Positions 33,609 to 41,377 are shown, counted from the stretch's first letter. The stretch: 64,000 bases of DNA from Vannielia litorea (GCF_019801175.1 NZ_JAHVJR010000001.1:310001-374000); one strand, 5' to 3'. Notes: a model not told the origin generated them from the letters alone. A program made the numbers and translations.

Positions 33609-34094
33609 CTACTCGGCGTCCGCAGCGGTGGAGGCGTTGATCTGGGCGTAGTTCTGCTCGCCGACGCGGTCGTGCAGGTCGAGCTGGGTTTCGAGGAAGT
33701 CGATGTGGCCCTCTTCATCGGCCATCAGCTCCTCGAAGAGGTTCTTGGAGACGTAGTCGCCGACCTCCTCGCAATGGTCGCGAGCCTCCTTGTAGAGCGT
33801 CCGCGCCTCGTGCTCGGCAGCCAGATCGGCTTCAAGCATCTCCTTGGGGGTCTCGCCAATGCGCAGCGGATCGAGCTTTTGCAGGTTGGGGTGACCCTCG
33901 AGAAAGAGGATGCGGGTGATCAGCTTGTCGGCGTGATGCATCTCTTCGATGCTTTCCTCGCGCGACTTGTCGGCCAGACCTTTCAGGCCCATGTCGTCCT
34001 GCATCCGGTAGTGCAACCAGTACTGGTTGACGGCCGTAAGCTCGGACCGGAGTGCTGCGTTCAGGTATTCGATGACCTTTGCGTCGCCTTTCAT
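33609..34094 (-). CDS. bfr: Bacterioferritin
   Basis: A 161-residue haem-containing ferritin that stores iron in a 24-subunit shell. E18, E51, H54, E94-region, E127-region and H130-region di-iron ligands fit the E. coli pattern, and the haem ligand M52 is present (IEEMHHADKLI). Start MKGDAKVIEYLN is canonical. It overlaps bfd by 4 bp, so ferredoxin and store are co-translated. Confidence 0.97.
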   Translation of the reverse strand: MKGDAKVIEYLNAALRSELTAVNQYWLHYRMQDDMGLKGLADKSREESIEEMHHADKLITRILFLEGHPNLQKLDPLRIGETPKEMLEADLAAEHEARTLYKEARDHCEEVGDYVSKNLFEELMADEEGHIDFLETQLDLHDRVGEQNYAQINASTAADAE

Positions 34095-34336
34095 GCGCTC
34101 TTTCCTCTCCTGCGATGCGTTCCGAGGCCGCGCAACTCGGGCGGAACCTCCAGATTGGTATTAGCACGCATCGTGGAGAGAAACAGGGGCATACATCCGC
34201 CGCAGTCGGCGCGTTTGCCGAGGGCGTGGTAGATCTTACCGGGGGTGATGATGGTTTCGGGGTCGGCGGCACGCATCCAGTCGATGGCGGCGTGGATGTC
34301 GCGGTCGTTGATGCTTTGGCAGTGGCAGACGATCAT
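34091..34336 (-). CDS. bfd: Bacterioferritin-associated ferredoxin
   Basis: An 81-residue [2Fe-2S] protein that reduces bacterioferritin haem to release iron. The four cysteines are C4 and C6 (MIVCHCQ) and C45 and C48 (ADCGGC), the Bfd spacing. A basic C-terminal tail (GLGTHRRRGKSA) is longer than in E. coli Bfd (64 residues). It overlaps bfr and is separated from the imelysin gene by a hairpin. Confidence 0.95.
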   Translation of the reverse strand: MIVCHCQSINDRDIHAAIDWMRAADPETIITPGKIYHALGKRADCGGCMPLFLSTMRANTNLEVPPELRGLGTHRRRGKSA

Positions 34337-34374
34337 TTCGGCAGGCCCGGGGCTGGCTGTTTTGAGGTGTCAGC

Positions 34375-34396
34375 GGGGGCGCGTTGCGGCGCCCCC
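34375..34396 (-). terminator. Hairpin between imelysin and bfd
   Basis: GGGGGCGC (34375-34382), a 6-base loop, GCGCCCCC (34389-34396): a perfect 8-bp stem, about 55 bp after the imelysin stop. No strong T-run follows on the minus strand. It probably limits read-through from the hemP-imelysin operon into bfd-bfr. Confidence 0.5.
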
Positions 34397-34450
34397 GGTA
34401 TTCATCAGTGTTTCGGGTGAGCGGATTTGGCGCACCCACCCGAGCGCGGT

Positions 34451-35707
34451 TTACTGGAAGACGGCGTCGGGCTGGTCGAGGCTGTCGGAGCCTTCAACCT
34501 CGATACCGTCGAGGCCGAGTGCGGTGACTGCCCGCTCGATGGAGCGGGTCTGGGCCACGAGCGCATCGACCGCGCCCATCACCAGCGCTTCGCCTTCCGC
34601 ATTCCCGGCGGCCAGCATCTGGTCGTAGGAATAGCCGGCTTCGGCAGCGGTTTTGATCTGACCCAGCTCGCGCATGGTGTGGGCCAGCGCGGCGGTCAGC
34701 TCGGCATCGAGCGACGGATCGGCTGCGGCCACGAGGGAGGCCAGGCTTTCGCCCGAAACAACCGACCCGTCGACCCGCTGATACTCACCCAGGTAAACGT
34801 TCTGGATGCCCAGACCGTCGTAGTAATGCGAGTTGTGGGTGTTGTCGGAGAAGCAGTCATGCTCCTCCTCGGGATCGTGCAGCATGACGCCGAGCTTCAT
34901 CCGCTCACCGGCCTGTTCGCCGTAGGAGAGCGAACCCATGCCGGTGAGGATGGCGGTGAGGCCTGCGGTCTCGTCGCTGGTCACGGCGGTGTGGCCTTCG
35001 CCGCCTTCGGACCAGGCTGCAACGATCTCTTCGAGGTCGGTCACCAGCAGGTCGGTCGCGGCCTTGAGGTAGGCAGCGCGGCGGTCGCAGTTGCCGCCAG
35101 TGCAGGCGTCACCCGAGGCGTAATCAGTGAAGGGCCGGTTGCCAGCGCCGTTCTCGGTGCCGTTCAGGTCCTGGCCCCAGAGCAGGAATTCGATGGCGTG
35201 GTAGCCGGTGGCCACGTTGGCCTCGATCTCGTCGGCCTCGTGCAGGGTGCCCGAGAGCAGCGCGGGGGTGATCTCGGTGGCGTCGATCTCCTCGCCGGAG
35301 ATGGTCAGCGTGGGGTTGGCCACCACGTTGAGCCCGCCCAGCGGGTTCTCGTCGGTCGCGCCGCCGCCGTCGACATAGTCGATCAGCCCCTCGTCGAGCG
35401 GCCATGCGTTGACCTTGCCTTCCCAGTCGTCGACCACCGCGTTGCCGAAGCGGAAGACCTCGGTCTGCTGGTAGGGCACGCGGGCGGCGAGCCATGCGTG
35501 CTTGGCGGCTTCCAGCGTGACATCGGAGGGCGAGGCGATGAGCGCGTCGACGGCAGACTGGAGCGTCTGCGCGGTTGCCAGGCTGTCCTCATACCCGGCT
35601 TGGGCGATGTCAGCGTAGTTGGCGAGCACCTCTGCAGGGCCTGCGAGCGCGGGAAGCGGCGCGGCGATGGCCGTGGCGAGGAGCGTGGCTTTGAGCTTGG
35701 AAGTCAT
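34451..35707 (-). CDS. Imelysin family protein (IrpA-like)
   Basis: A 418-residue exported protein with Sec signal MTSKLKATLLATAIAAPLPALA. The imelysin signature GYHAIEFLLWGQDLNG is intact near residue 165, and tandem helical bundles make up the rest. Imelysin/IrpA proteins (Pfam peptidase M75) are iron-regulated and needed for iron uptake in cyanobacteria and Pseudomonas; protease activity is doubtful. AGGACAG lies before the ATG at 35707. It is the fourth gene of the hemP operon. Confidence 0.93.
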   Translation of the reverse strand: MTSKLKATLLATAIAAPLPALAGPAEVLANYADIAQAGYEDSLATAQTLQSAVDALIASPSDVTLEAAKHAWLAARVPYQQTEVFRFGNAVVDDWEGKVNAWPLDEGLIDYVDGGGATDENPLGGLNVVANPTLTISGEEIDATEITPALLSGTLHEADEIEANVATGYHAIEFLLWGQDLNGTENGAGNRPFTDYASGDACTGGNCDRRAAYLKAATDLLVTDLEEIVAAWSEGGEGHTAVTSDETAGLTAILTGMGSLSYGEQAGERMKLGVMLHDPEEEHDCFSDNTHNSHYYDGLGIQNVYLGEYQRVDGSVVSGESLASLVAAADPSLDAELTAALAHTMRELGQIKTAAEAGYSYDQMLAAGNAEGEALVMGAVDALVAQTRSIERAVTALGLDGIEVEGSDSLDQPDAVFQ

Positions 35708-35748
35708 TGATCTTTACTGTCCTGTTGGCTTTGGTCGTTCAGTTGGTT

Positions 35749-36222
35749 TCAGTGCAATGCCCGGGGTGCGGATAGCATCTCGGCCATGTGGTTGAGCGCG
35801 AGCCCGGCGCGGGCAGCGGCCCCCAGCAGCCCGAGCGGCGGGCGCCCGGAGAAGAGGTGCAGGGCAAAGCCCATCGCGGCCTCCTCGTCGCCTGCCGCGG
35901 ATGCAGAGAGCAGATGGGCAAACGCGCTTTCATCGCCGCCATAACAGGCGCAGCCGGGCGCATGATGGCAGAAGGCACGCGGGCGCTCGGCCAGCGCGCG
36001 GGCCAGACGTGCAAAGGCGGCATGGGCCTCGGCCCCGTCCTGCGCGCCGAGCAGCAGCGCGAAATCCTCGGCCACCTGCGCATCGCGCCCGGTGAGGGCC
36101 ATGCGCAGGAAGGTCACGGCGGCCAGCTCGGCAGGCGCCAATTCCGCGGTGCGGCCCACGGGGGCAGCCCCGCGGGGCGCGCGGGGCGCAGGCCCCGAGG
36201 CGGGAAAGGCCGCGTGCTTCAT
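35749..36222 (-). CDS. Hypothetical protein of the hemP operon with Cys/His motif
   Basis: A 157-residue soluble, Ala-rich helical protein of unknown function. ATG at 36222 overlaps the hemP stop (ATGA). In the middle is CHHAPGCACYGGDES, two His and three Cys within a few residues, which could hold haem, iron or an Fe-S cluster. The C-terminal half is hydrophobic in patches but has no clear membrane span. Placed between hemP and imelysin, it is probably an iron- or haem-handling accessory (inference). Confidence 0.7.
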   Translation of the reverse strand: MKHAAFPASGPAPRAPRGAAPVGRTAELAPAELAAVTFLRMALTGRDAQVAEDFALLLGAQDGAEAHAAFARLARALAERPRAFCHHAPGCACYGGDESAFAHLLSASAAGDEEAAMGFALHLFSGRPPLGLLGAAARAGLALNHMAEMLSAPRALH

Positions 36223-36374
36223 TTGGTCAGGATCAGCTTGCCGGCGCGGGTAATGCGCAGGAAGTAGGTCTGCCCGTCGAGCTCGATCATGGCCTGGATG
36301 CCGCCCTTGGTCAGGGCGCGGGCATCGTGCAGGGGCAGGGCGGTTCCGGCGGGGGCGGTGACATGCGCGTTCAT
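36219..36374 (-). CDS. hemP: Hemin uptake protein HemP
   Basis: A 51-residue protein starting MNAHVTAPAGTALPLHDA and ending TYFLRITRAGKLILTK, the conserved HemP C-terminus. HemP proteins accompany haem-uptake genes and in some species activate them. It is too short for many gene finders. The ATG overlaps the small upstream gene (ATGA) and its own stop overlaps the next gene, so three small genes are translationally chained. Confidence 0.9.
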   Translation of the reverse strand: MNAHVTAPAGTALPLHDARALTKGGIQAMIELDGQTYFLRITRAGKLILTK

Positions 36375-36490
36375 GCCCGGGCCTCCCCGACGATCCGGCG
36401 AAAAAGCCGGGCTTCGCCTGCGCCGTAGTGGCGGCAGAAGAAGCTCTGGAGGAGGGATGAATACGGGTCACTCAGTTGCGCGTTTCTCAT
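36371..36490 (-). CDS. 39-residue small protein upstream of hemP
   Basis: A short gene reading MRNAQLSDPYSSLLQSFFC then RHYGAGEARLFRRIVGEARA. AGGTGG stands 6 bp before the ATG at 36490 and the stop overlaps the hemP ATG by 4 bp (ATGA), strong signs of real translation. It is amphipathic and basic at the C-terminus, with one Cys. No family is recognised. It could be a leader peptide coupling iron status to hemP translation or a functional microprotein. Confidence 0.65.
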   Translation of the reverse strand: MRNAQLSDPYSSLLQSFFCRHYGAGEARLFRRIVGEARA

Positions 36491-36568
36491 GGGTCCACCT
36501 GTGCTTGGGTCTCCGGTTGTCTGACGTGTCCGGGCTGGCCCTTGGGCGGGATGGCTGGGAGTCGGGTT

Positions 36569-36604
36569 AATTCTGAGTGAATTACTTGGGTAAGTCAATT
36601 CTGA
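36569..36604 (-). promoter_or_regulatory. Candidate iron-responsive operator of the hemP operon
   Basis: A dyad TGAATTAC (36578-36585), TTGG, GTAAGTCA (36590-36597), one mismatch in eight pairs, is flanked by direct repeats AATTCTGA at 36569-36576 and 36597-36604. The AT-rich block lies 80-115 bp before the first gene of the iron operon, where a Fur, Irr or RirA site is expected; it does not match a textbook consensus closely enough to choose one. Confidence 0.45.
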
Positions 36605-36698
36605 TTGTTTTGGTCGGGAAATGCCCGGTCGCGCAACGGGCCGGGCCTTACAATGCGGGCCATTTCGGGCTAGGGCGGGCAAAACGGAGCGTGACGGG

Positions 36699-37406
36699 AT
36701 GAGCGAAATCCGGCTGGAGAAGGCAGCTTACGGTGTGAACGGGCGGGAGATTCTCTGCCCGCTGACGCTGACGCTGGACGAGCGCCGGATCGGCGTGGTC
36801 GGGCGCAACGGCTCGGGCAAGAGCACCCTCGCGCGGCTCCTGGCAGGGCTGATCGCGCCGACAGGCGGGGCGGTGGCGGTGGGGGGCGACGACCTCTTCG
36901 CCGACCGCAAGGCCGCACTCGCCCGCGTGGGCATCCTGTTTCAGAACCCCGATCACCAGATCATCTTTCCGACCTGCGGCGAGGAGGTGAGCTTTGGCCT
37001 CGTGCAGCAGGGCCGGCAAGATGCAGAGGCAGCGGCCCGCGCCGCGCTGGCGGAGATCGGCAAGGAGCATTGGTGGGACAGGCCGGTCGGCACCCTGAGC
37101 GGCGGCCAGCGCCACCTGCTCTGCCTCGTTTCCGTGCTGGCGATGGCGCCGGAATGGCTGATCCTCGATGAGCCTTTCGCGGGGCTGGACATTCCGACCA
37201 CGCGGGCGCTGCACGCCCGGCTCGCCGCCCTGCCGCAGCGGGTGGTGATGATCAGCCACGACCCGGCGGCGCTGGAGGGCTTCGACCGGGTGATCTGGCT
37301 GGAGGCGGGCGAGGTGGCGGCGGACGGGCCTGCGGGCGAGGTTCTGGTGCGGTTTCGCGCCGCGATGGAAGGCGAGGGCGATGATCTCAATGAACTCGCC
37401 GGTTGA
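36699..37406 (+). CDS. bioM: Biotin ECF transporter ATPase BioM
   Basis: A 235-residue energy-coupling-factor ATPase. Walker A GRNGSGKST, Q-loop FQNPDHQIIFPT (typical of ECF ATPases), signature LSGGQRHLLCL and Walker B WLILDEPFAGLD. ATG at 36699 gives MSEIRLEKAAYG. It overlaps bioN by 26 bp and the third gene is bioY, so the complex imports biotin. Confidence 0.93.
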   Translation: MSEIRLEKAAYGVNGREILCPLTLTLDERRIGVVGRNGSGKSTLARLLAGLIAPTGGAVAVGGDDLFADRKAALARVGILFQNPDHQIIFPTCGEEVSFGLVQQGRQDAEAAARAALAEIGKEHWWDRPVGTLSGGQRHLLCLVSVLAMAPEWLILDEPFAGLDIPTTRALHARLAALPQRVVMISHDPAALEGFDRVIWLEAGEVAADGPAGEVLVRFRAAMEGEGDDLNELAG

Positions 37407-37998
37407 GACCGTATTCCATCGCTGGCCCGCGGGGCTGAAACTGGCGCTGCTCTGCGTGTCGGGCACGGGGCTGTTCATGGTCGCGTCGCTCGCGGGGCAA
37501 CTGGTGGCACTGGGGCTTGTCGCTGCGCTCTATGCCCTGCCGGGCGCGCGCTTCGCGCGGGCGGGGCTCGCTGCGCTGCGCCCGGTGGCGCTCTTCGCGG
37601 CGCTCATCGCGGCTTGGCATGTGGCGACCGGAACGCTGGCCGAGGGCGCGGTGATTGTGTTGCGGCTCCTTTCGGCGGTCGCGCTGGCCAACCTTGTCAC
37701 GATGACGACACGCCTTGCCGACATGTTGGCGGTGCTGCACTGGCTGACCGCGCCGCTGCGCTGGATCGGGCTGAACACCCGGCCTCTGGAGCTTGCCATT
37801 TCGCTGGTGATCCGGTTTATCCCGGTGCTGAGCGAGAAAGGCGCGGCGCTGGCCGAAAGCTATCGCGCCCGCAGCCCGCGACGCCGCGCCGGATGGCGCA
37901 TCGCCGCGCCGCTGGCGGGGCTTGCGCTGGACGATGCGGACCATGTGGCCGAAGCGCTAAGGGCGCGCGGCGGATTGAGCGAAGGGGCACGGAAATGA
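37381..37998 (+). CDS. bioN: Biotin ECF transporter transmembrane protein BioN
   Basis: A 205-residue EcfT-type membrane subunit with about four to five hydrophobic segments and a C-terminal coupling motif ESYRARSPRRR (the ARG/ARS box that contacts the ATPase) near residue 160, with a second ALRARGG near the end. Starts at 37381 or 37390; the former has AGGG 4 bp upstream. It links BioM to BioY and overlaps bioY by 4 bp. Confidence 0.92.
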   Translation: MISMNSPVETVFHRWPAGLKLALLCVSGTGLFMVASLAGQLVALGLVAALYALPGARFARAGLAALRPVALFAALIAAWHVATGTLAEGAVIVLRLLSAVALANLVTMTTRLADMLAVLHWLTAPLRWIGLNTRPLELAISLVIRFIPVLSEKGAALAESYRARSPRRRAGWRIAAPLAGLALDDADHVAEALRARGGLSEGARK

Positions 37999-38555
37999 GC
38001 AAGGTTTCGGAACGGGACGTGGTGATGATTGCGCTTTTCGCGGCGCTGATCGCGGTGCTGGGGCTGGTGCCCAAGCTGACGCTGGCCTCGGGCATTCCGA
38101 TCACCGCGCAGACGCTGGGGATCATGCTGTGCGGCACCGTGCTGGGCGCATGGCGCGGCGCGGCGGCGGCGGCGCTGTTTTGCCTGCTGACCCTGCTCGG
38201 CCTGCCCCTGCTGGCGGGTGGCCGGGGTGGCCTTGGCGTGCTGATGACCCCTTGGGCCGGGTTCTTCGTGGGCTTCCCGATTGCCGCCTTCGTGACCGGC
38301 CTCGTGATGGAGCGGATGCGGGCGCTGCCGGTGGCGGCGGGCGCGGCGGCAGGCTCGGTCTTTGGCGGGATCGTCGCGCTCTATGTCTTCGCGCTGGCGT
38401 GGTACATGCTGGCCAAACCGGCGGGCCTTGGAGAGGCGGTGACCGTGGCGGCGCTGCCCTTCATCCCCGGCGACCTGATCAAGGCCGTGCTGGCCGCGCT
38501 GGTAACCCAGGCGCTGGCCAAGGCCCGGCCCGGCGCCCTGCCCAGCAGGGGCTGA
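37995..38555 (+). CDS. bioY: Biotin-specific S-component BioY
   Basis: A 186-residue membrane protein with six hydrophobic segments and BioY landmarks: GIPITAQTLGIMLCG, LLTLLGLPLLAGGRGGLGVL, PWAGFFVGFP and PFIPGDLIKA. It binds biotin in the membrane and works with BioM and BioN upstream. No biotin synthesis gene is adjacent. Confidence 0.95.
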   Translation: MSKVSERDVVMIALFAALIAVLGLVPKLTLASGIPITAQTLGIMLCGTVLGAWRGAAAAALFCLLTLLGLPLLAGGRGGLGVLMTPWAGFFVGFPIAAFVTGLVMERMRALPVAAGAAAGSVFGGIVALYVFALAWYMLAKPAGLGEAVTVAALPFIPGDLIKAVLAALVTQALAKARPGALPSRG

Positions 38556-38559
38556 GCCG

Positions 38560-39252
38560 GTGGACGGGGGCCGCAACGGCGCGTTGACGGTCAGCGAGGC
38601 GCTGGCGCAGCGCCGTTCGGTGCGCGGCTTCCTGCCCGACCCGGTGGAACGCAGCACGGTGGAGGCGATCCTGACGGACGCCCGCCGCGCCCCTTCCGGT
38701 GCCAACCTGCAACCCGGGCGGTTCATCGCCCTCACCCGCGCCCCGTTGAAGGCGCTCTCCGCCGCGCTGGCCGAGGCCATCGCCGACGGGCGCCCTCAGG
38801 TTGCCGAATACTCCTACTTTCCCAAGAAGATGCCGCCCGAGCTGAAGGCCCGCCAGCGGGCGGCGGGCTACGCGCTTTATGAGGCGCTGGGCATCGAGAA
38901 GCGCGACCTCGACGGGCGGCGGCGGCAGTTTGACCGCAATTATCGCTTCTTCGATGCGCCGGTGGGGATGATCGTGACCATCCGGCGCGACATGGGTAAA
39001 GGCTGCTTTATGGATCTCGGCATGGCGATCATGGCGCTGCTGGCCTCGGCAGAATCGCGCGGGCTGGCCACGTGCGGGCTGGGCGCAATCGCCCATTACG
39101 GCGATGTGGCCCACGAGGCGCTGGGGCTGCCGGAGGATGAACTGGTGGTCTGCGGGATCGCGCTGGGCCGGGCCGATCCGGCGCATCCTGCGAATTTGGT
39201 GCGCACGGCGCGCGAGCCGCTGGAGGCGTTCACGGAGCTGCGCGGGTTTTGA
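38560..39252 (+). CDS. Nitroreductase family protein
   Basis: A 230-residue FMN-dependent NAD(P)H oxidoreductase fold: RRSVRGFLPDPV near residue 19, APSGANLQPG near residue 44 and GMAIMALLASAESRGLATCG near residue 153. It starts with GTG 2 bp after the bioY stop with AGGGG upstream, so it is read from the biotin-uptake transcript. The substrate is unknown; a link to biotin is only positional. BluB is a relative but its gene context is absent. Confidence 0.88.
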   Translation: MDGGRNGALTVSEALAQRRSVRGFLPDPVERSTVEAILTDARRAPSGANLQPGRFIALTRAPLKALSAALAEAIADGRPQVAEYSYFPKKMPPELKARQRAAGYALYEALGIEKRDLDGRRRQFDRNYRFFDAPVGMIVTIRRDMGKGCFMDLGMAIMALLASAESRGLATCGLGAIAHYGDVAHEALGLPEDELVVCGIALGRADPAHPANLVRTAREPLEAFTELRGF

Positions 39253-39314
39253 AAGTGGTGGTGGGCGGGTTTACCAGCCTACCAGAGGCCACCCGATAGG
39301 GCCGATAAGCTCTC

Positions 39315-39391
39315 CCGAAAAATAATCTGCCCGCCCCTGCGAGGGATGACGCGGGGCGGGCAGGGCGGCCCGGACGGAGGGGCCGGGCCGC
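39315..39391 (-). terminator. Tandem hairpin terminator after msrB
   Basis: Two stems follow the msrB stop on the minus strand. The near one is GCGGCCCGG/CCGGGCCGC (39365-39373, 39383-39391). The far one is TGCCCGCCCC (39328-39337) with GGGGCGGGCA (39353-39362), followed on the minus strand by ATTATTTTTC, a good intrinsic terminator. Confidence 0.8.
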
Positions 39392-39398
39392 GGGGGGA

Positions 39399-39878
39399 TC
39401 AAGCCGGCAGGAAGGTGAGGCTCACCCCGTTGAGGCAATGGCGCTTGCCAGTGGGAGCGGGCCCATCATCGAAGATATGGCCGAGGTGCGAGCCGCAGCG
39501 GCGGCAGTGACACTCGGTGCGCACAGAGAAGAGCTTGCGGTCTTCCTTGGTGCCGATGGCGTCCGGGAGTGACTGCCAGAACGAGGGCCAGCCGGTGCCG
39601 CTGTCATACTTCGTTTCGGAGGAATAGAGCGGCAGATCGCAGCCTTTGCAGGCGTAGGTGCCAGCGCGCTTTTCGTCGTTCAGCGGCGAGGTGCCGGCAC
39701 GTTCGGTCGCCTCTTCGCGCATGACGGCGTATTCCGTCTCGCTCAACATGGCCTGCCACTCGGCCTTGGTCCGGGTCACCTCGAAGTCGCCCTCGGTGGC
39801 GGCGAAGAGCCGGGGGCTGAGCACCATGGCCACGGGGATCGCGGCTGTGGCGGCTGAAAGAAAATCGCGGCGGTTCAT
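39399..39878 (-). CDS. msrB: Exported peptide methionine-R-sulfoxide reductase
   Basis: A 159-residue MsrB with a Tat signal (MNRRDFLSAATAAIPVAMV). Zinc cysteines are in CKGC and CRRCGSHLGHIF; the catalytic Cys is in RHCLNGVSLTF. It repairs R-methionine sulfoxide in the envelope. ATG at 39878 has GGAG 7 bp upstream; TTG at 39890 is unlikely. It follows the fasciclin gene by 116 bp and may belong to the ECF sigma module, as exported Msr enzymes often sit under envelope-stress sigma factors. Confidence 0.94.
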   Translation of the reverse strand: MNRRDFLSAATAAIPVAMVLSPRLFAATEGDFEVTRTKAEWQAMLSETEYAVMREEATERAGTSPLNDEKRAGTYACKGCDLPLYSSETKYDSGTGWPSFWQSLPDAIGTKEDRKLFSVRTECHCRRCGSHLGHIFDDGPAPTGKRHCLNGVSLTFLPA

Positions 39879-39953
39879 CGGAGGCTCCAATCGGACGGCG
39901 GGTGAATTGGGTGGGGTGTCACCCCTCCGCTGCGGGGCAGAGAGGTGCCGGGG

Positions 39954-39984
39954 CCTGGCCGGGGCTAGGGAGCACCCGGCCAGG
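39954..39984 (-). terminator. Hairpin after the fasciclin gene
   Basis: CCTGGCCGGG (39954-39963) pairs perfectly with CCCGGCCAGG (39975-39984) 10 bp after the fasciclin stop. No T-run follows, so it may be a 3' stabiliser or partial terminator that allows some read-through to msrB. Confidence 0.55.
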
Positions 39985-39994
39985 ATGGGAGGTC

Positions 39995-40546
39995 TTACAT
40001 CTTCGGCAGAAGCACGGCGTCGACCACGTGGATCACACCATTGGATTGCTTCACGTCGGCGATGGTCACCTTGGCCATGCCACCGTTCTCGTCTTCGATC
40101 ACGATGTCATTGCCCATCATCTTGGCGGTGAACACGCAGCCACCCACGGTCTGGATCGGGTGCGCACCATCATCGTCCATGATCATCTGGCCGATCGCAG
40201 CCGACATCGCATCAGCGGCCACAACGTGGCAGGTGAGGATCTTGGTCAGCTGGTCCTTGTTCTCGGGCATCAGCAGGGTCTCCACGGTGCCATCGGGCAG
40301 GGCCTCGAAGGCGGCGTTGGTCGGCGCGAAGACGGTGAAGGGGCCTTCACCCGAGAGAGTCTCAACCAGACCAGCAGCCTGAACGGCGGCGACGAGCGTG
40401 GTGTGGTCGGCGGAGTTCACCGCGTTCTCGACGATGTTCTTGTCCTCGTACATCGCGGCGCCGCCCACTTCGGGGTTGGCGGCAAAAGCGGTGCCGGCAA
40501 CGAGTGCGGCAGCGGCGGTGGTGGCTAGGGTTTTGGCGAAAGTCAT
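39995..40546 (-). CDS. Exported fasciclin-domain protein
   Basis: A 183-residue secreted protein. Sec signal MTFAKTLATTAAAALVAGTAFA, then one fasciclin (FAS1) domain: DHTTLVAAVQAAGLVETL, FTVFAPTNAAFEALPDG (the H1 box) and SNGVIHVVDAVLLP (the H2 box). FAS1 proteins bind surfaces or other proteins. It follows the ECF sigma and anti-sigma genes and has a candidate ECF promoter at 40604-40631, so it is a likely target of that sigma factor. Confidence 0.94.
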   Translation of the reverse strand: MTFAKTLATTAAAALVAGTAFAANPEVGGAAMYEDKNIVENAVNSADHTTLVAAVQAAGLVETLSGEGPFTVFAPTNAAFEALPDGTVETLLMPENKDQLTKILTCHVVAADAMSAAIGQMIMDDDGAHPIQTVGGCVFTAKMMGNDIVIEDENGGMAKVTIADVKQSNGVIHVVDAVLLPKM

Positions 40547-40603
40547 TGGGGTTTCTCCCGGTCAGTCATTCTCCCCGACCGTTGTGGCGGGGTTCTGTAG
40601 GGA

Positions 40604-40631
40604 GTTACGGAGCGACTTGGAGATTGGTTTC
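40604..40631 (-). promoter_or_regulatory. Candidate ECF-sigma promoter of the fasciclin gene
   Basis: On the minus strand GAAACC (plus 40626-40631) and CGTAAC (plus 40604-40609) are spaced 16 bp, the -35/-10 shape of ECF promoters (AAC-type -35, CGT-type -10). The start codon is about 58 bp downstream. Confidence 0.45.
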
Positions 40632-40690
40632 ACACGAAGCCGTGATAATCTCTCAAGCGGCTGATTTTGCGCGATATATTCGCTGACGCC

Positions 40691-41377
40691 TTAAAGCGTC
40701 TGCACCGGGGCGGCGGCCAGAACGTCGCCTGTCGGTGCGCCGGTGGGCGAACCGCCGGGCGGCTCGTCGGAGATCGCCAGCGTGCCGCCGGTAAAGCCCG
40801 CGCGCAGGGCCTCGGGGAGCGGCACGCGGAAGTCGTCAGCCTCGGGGAAGACCCCGAGCGACACCGGCGCAGGGGCACCATCGGCAATGAGCCAGAGCTC
40901 CAGCGCCCGGCCTGGGCGCGGGCCACCGGACTCGCGGATCACATGCAACTCGCCCTCGGGGCTGAGCGCGGCCAGCACGGTGAGCGAGCCATCCTCCGCC
41001 GCAATGCGCGCCTGATGGGTGGGCGCGACGGCGGGGCTCGGGTCGATGGCAAAGAACACGGCCACGGCAACAAGCGCGGCGGCGAGGCCCCCGGTGAGCC
41101 ACCCCCAGAGCGGCAGGCCACGCCTCTGCCCGGCGGCCTGATCGGCTCCATGAGCGGCGGCCTCGATCCGGCGCCAGAGCGCGGCGGGCGGGGTCTCCTC
41201 GACCTCGTCGGCGAGGCTGGAGAGCCCCTCCTGCCATTCGGTCACCAAAAGGGGCAGCCCCGGCTCGGCAGCCAGACGGGCCTCGAACCCGGCCACCTCC
41301 TCGGCGGAGAGCAGACGCAGAACGTACTCGCCCGCGAGGGCGATGTCGTCTTCGTCATATGTGGCCTGCTCGGTCAT
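40691..41377 (-). CDS. Membrane anti-sigma factor (RskA/ChrR-like)
   Basis: A 228-residue single-pass membrane protein. The cytoplasmic N-terminus (YVLRLLSAEEVAGFEARL) resembles anti-sigma domains; a membrane helix lies near residues 92-112 (LPLWGWLTGGLAAALVAVAV); the periplasmic part is an RskA/anti-sigma-K domain (LTVLAALSPEGELHVI, PGRALELWLI). No HxxxCxxC zinc motif is seen. The ATG overlaps the sigma-factor stop (ATGA). It should hold the sigma factor inactive until an envelope signal triggers its cleavage. Confidence 0.9.
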   Translation of the reverse strand: MTEQATYDEDDIALAGEYVLRLLSAEEVAGFEARLAAEPGLPLLVTEWQEGLSSLADEVEETPPAALWRRIEAAAHGADQAAGQRRGLPLWGWLTGGLAAALVAVAVFFAIDPSPAVAPTHQARIAAEDGSLTVLAALSPEGELHVIRESGGPRPGRALELWLIADGAPAPVSLGVFPEADDFRVPLPEALRAGFTGGTLAISDEPPGGSPTGAPTGDVLAAAPVQTL

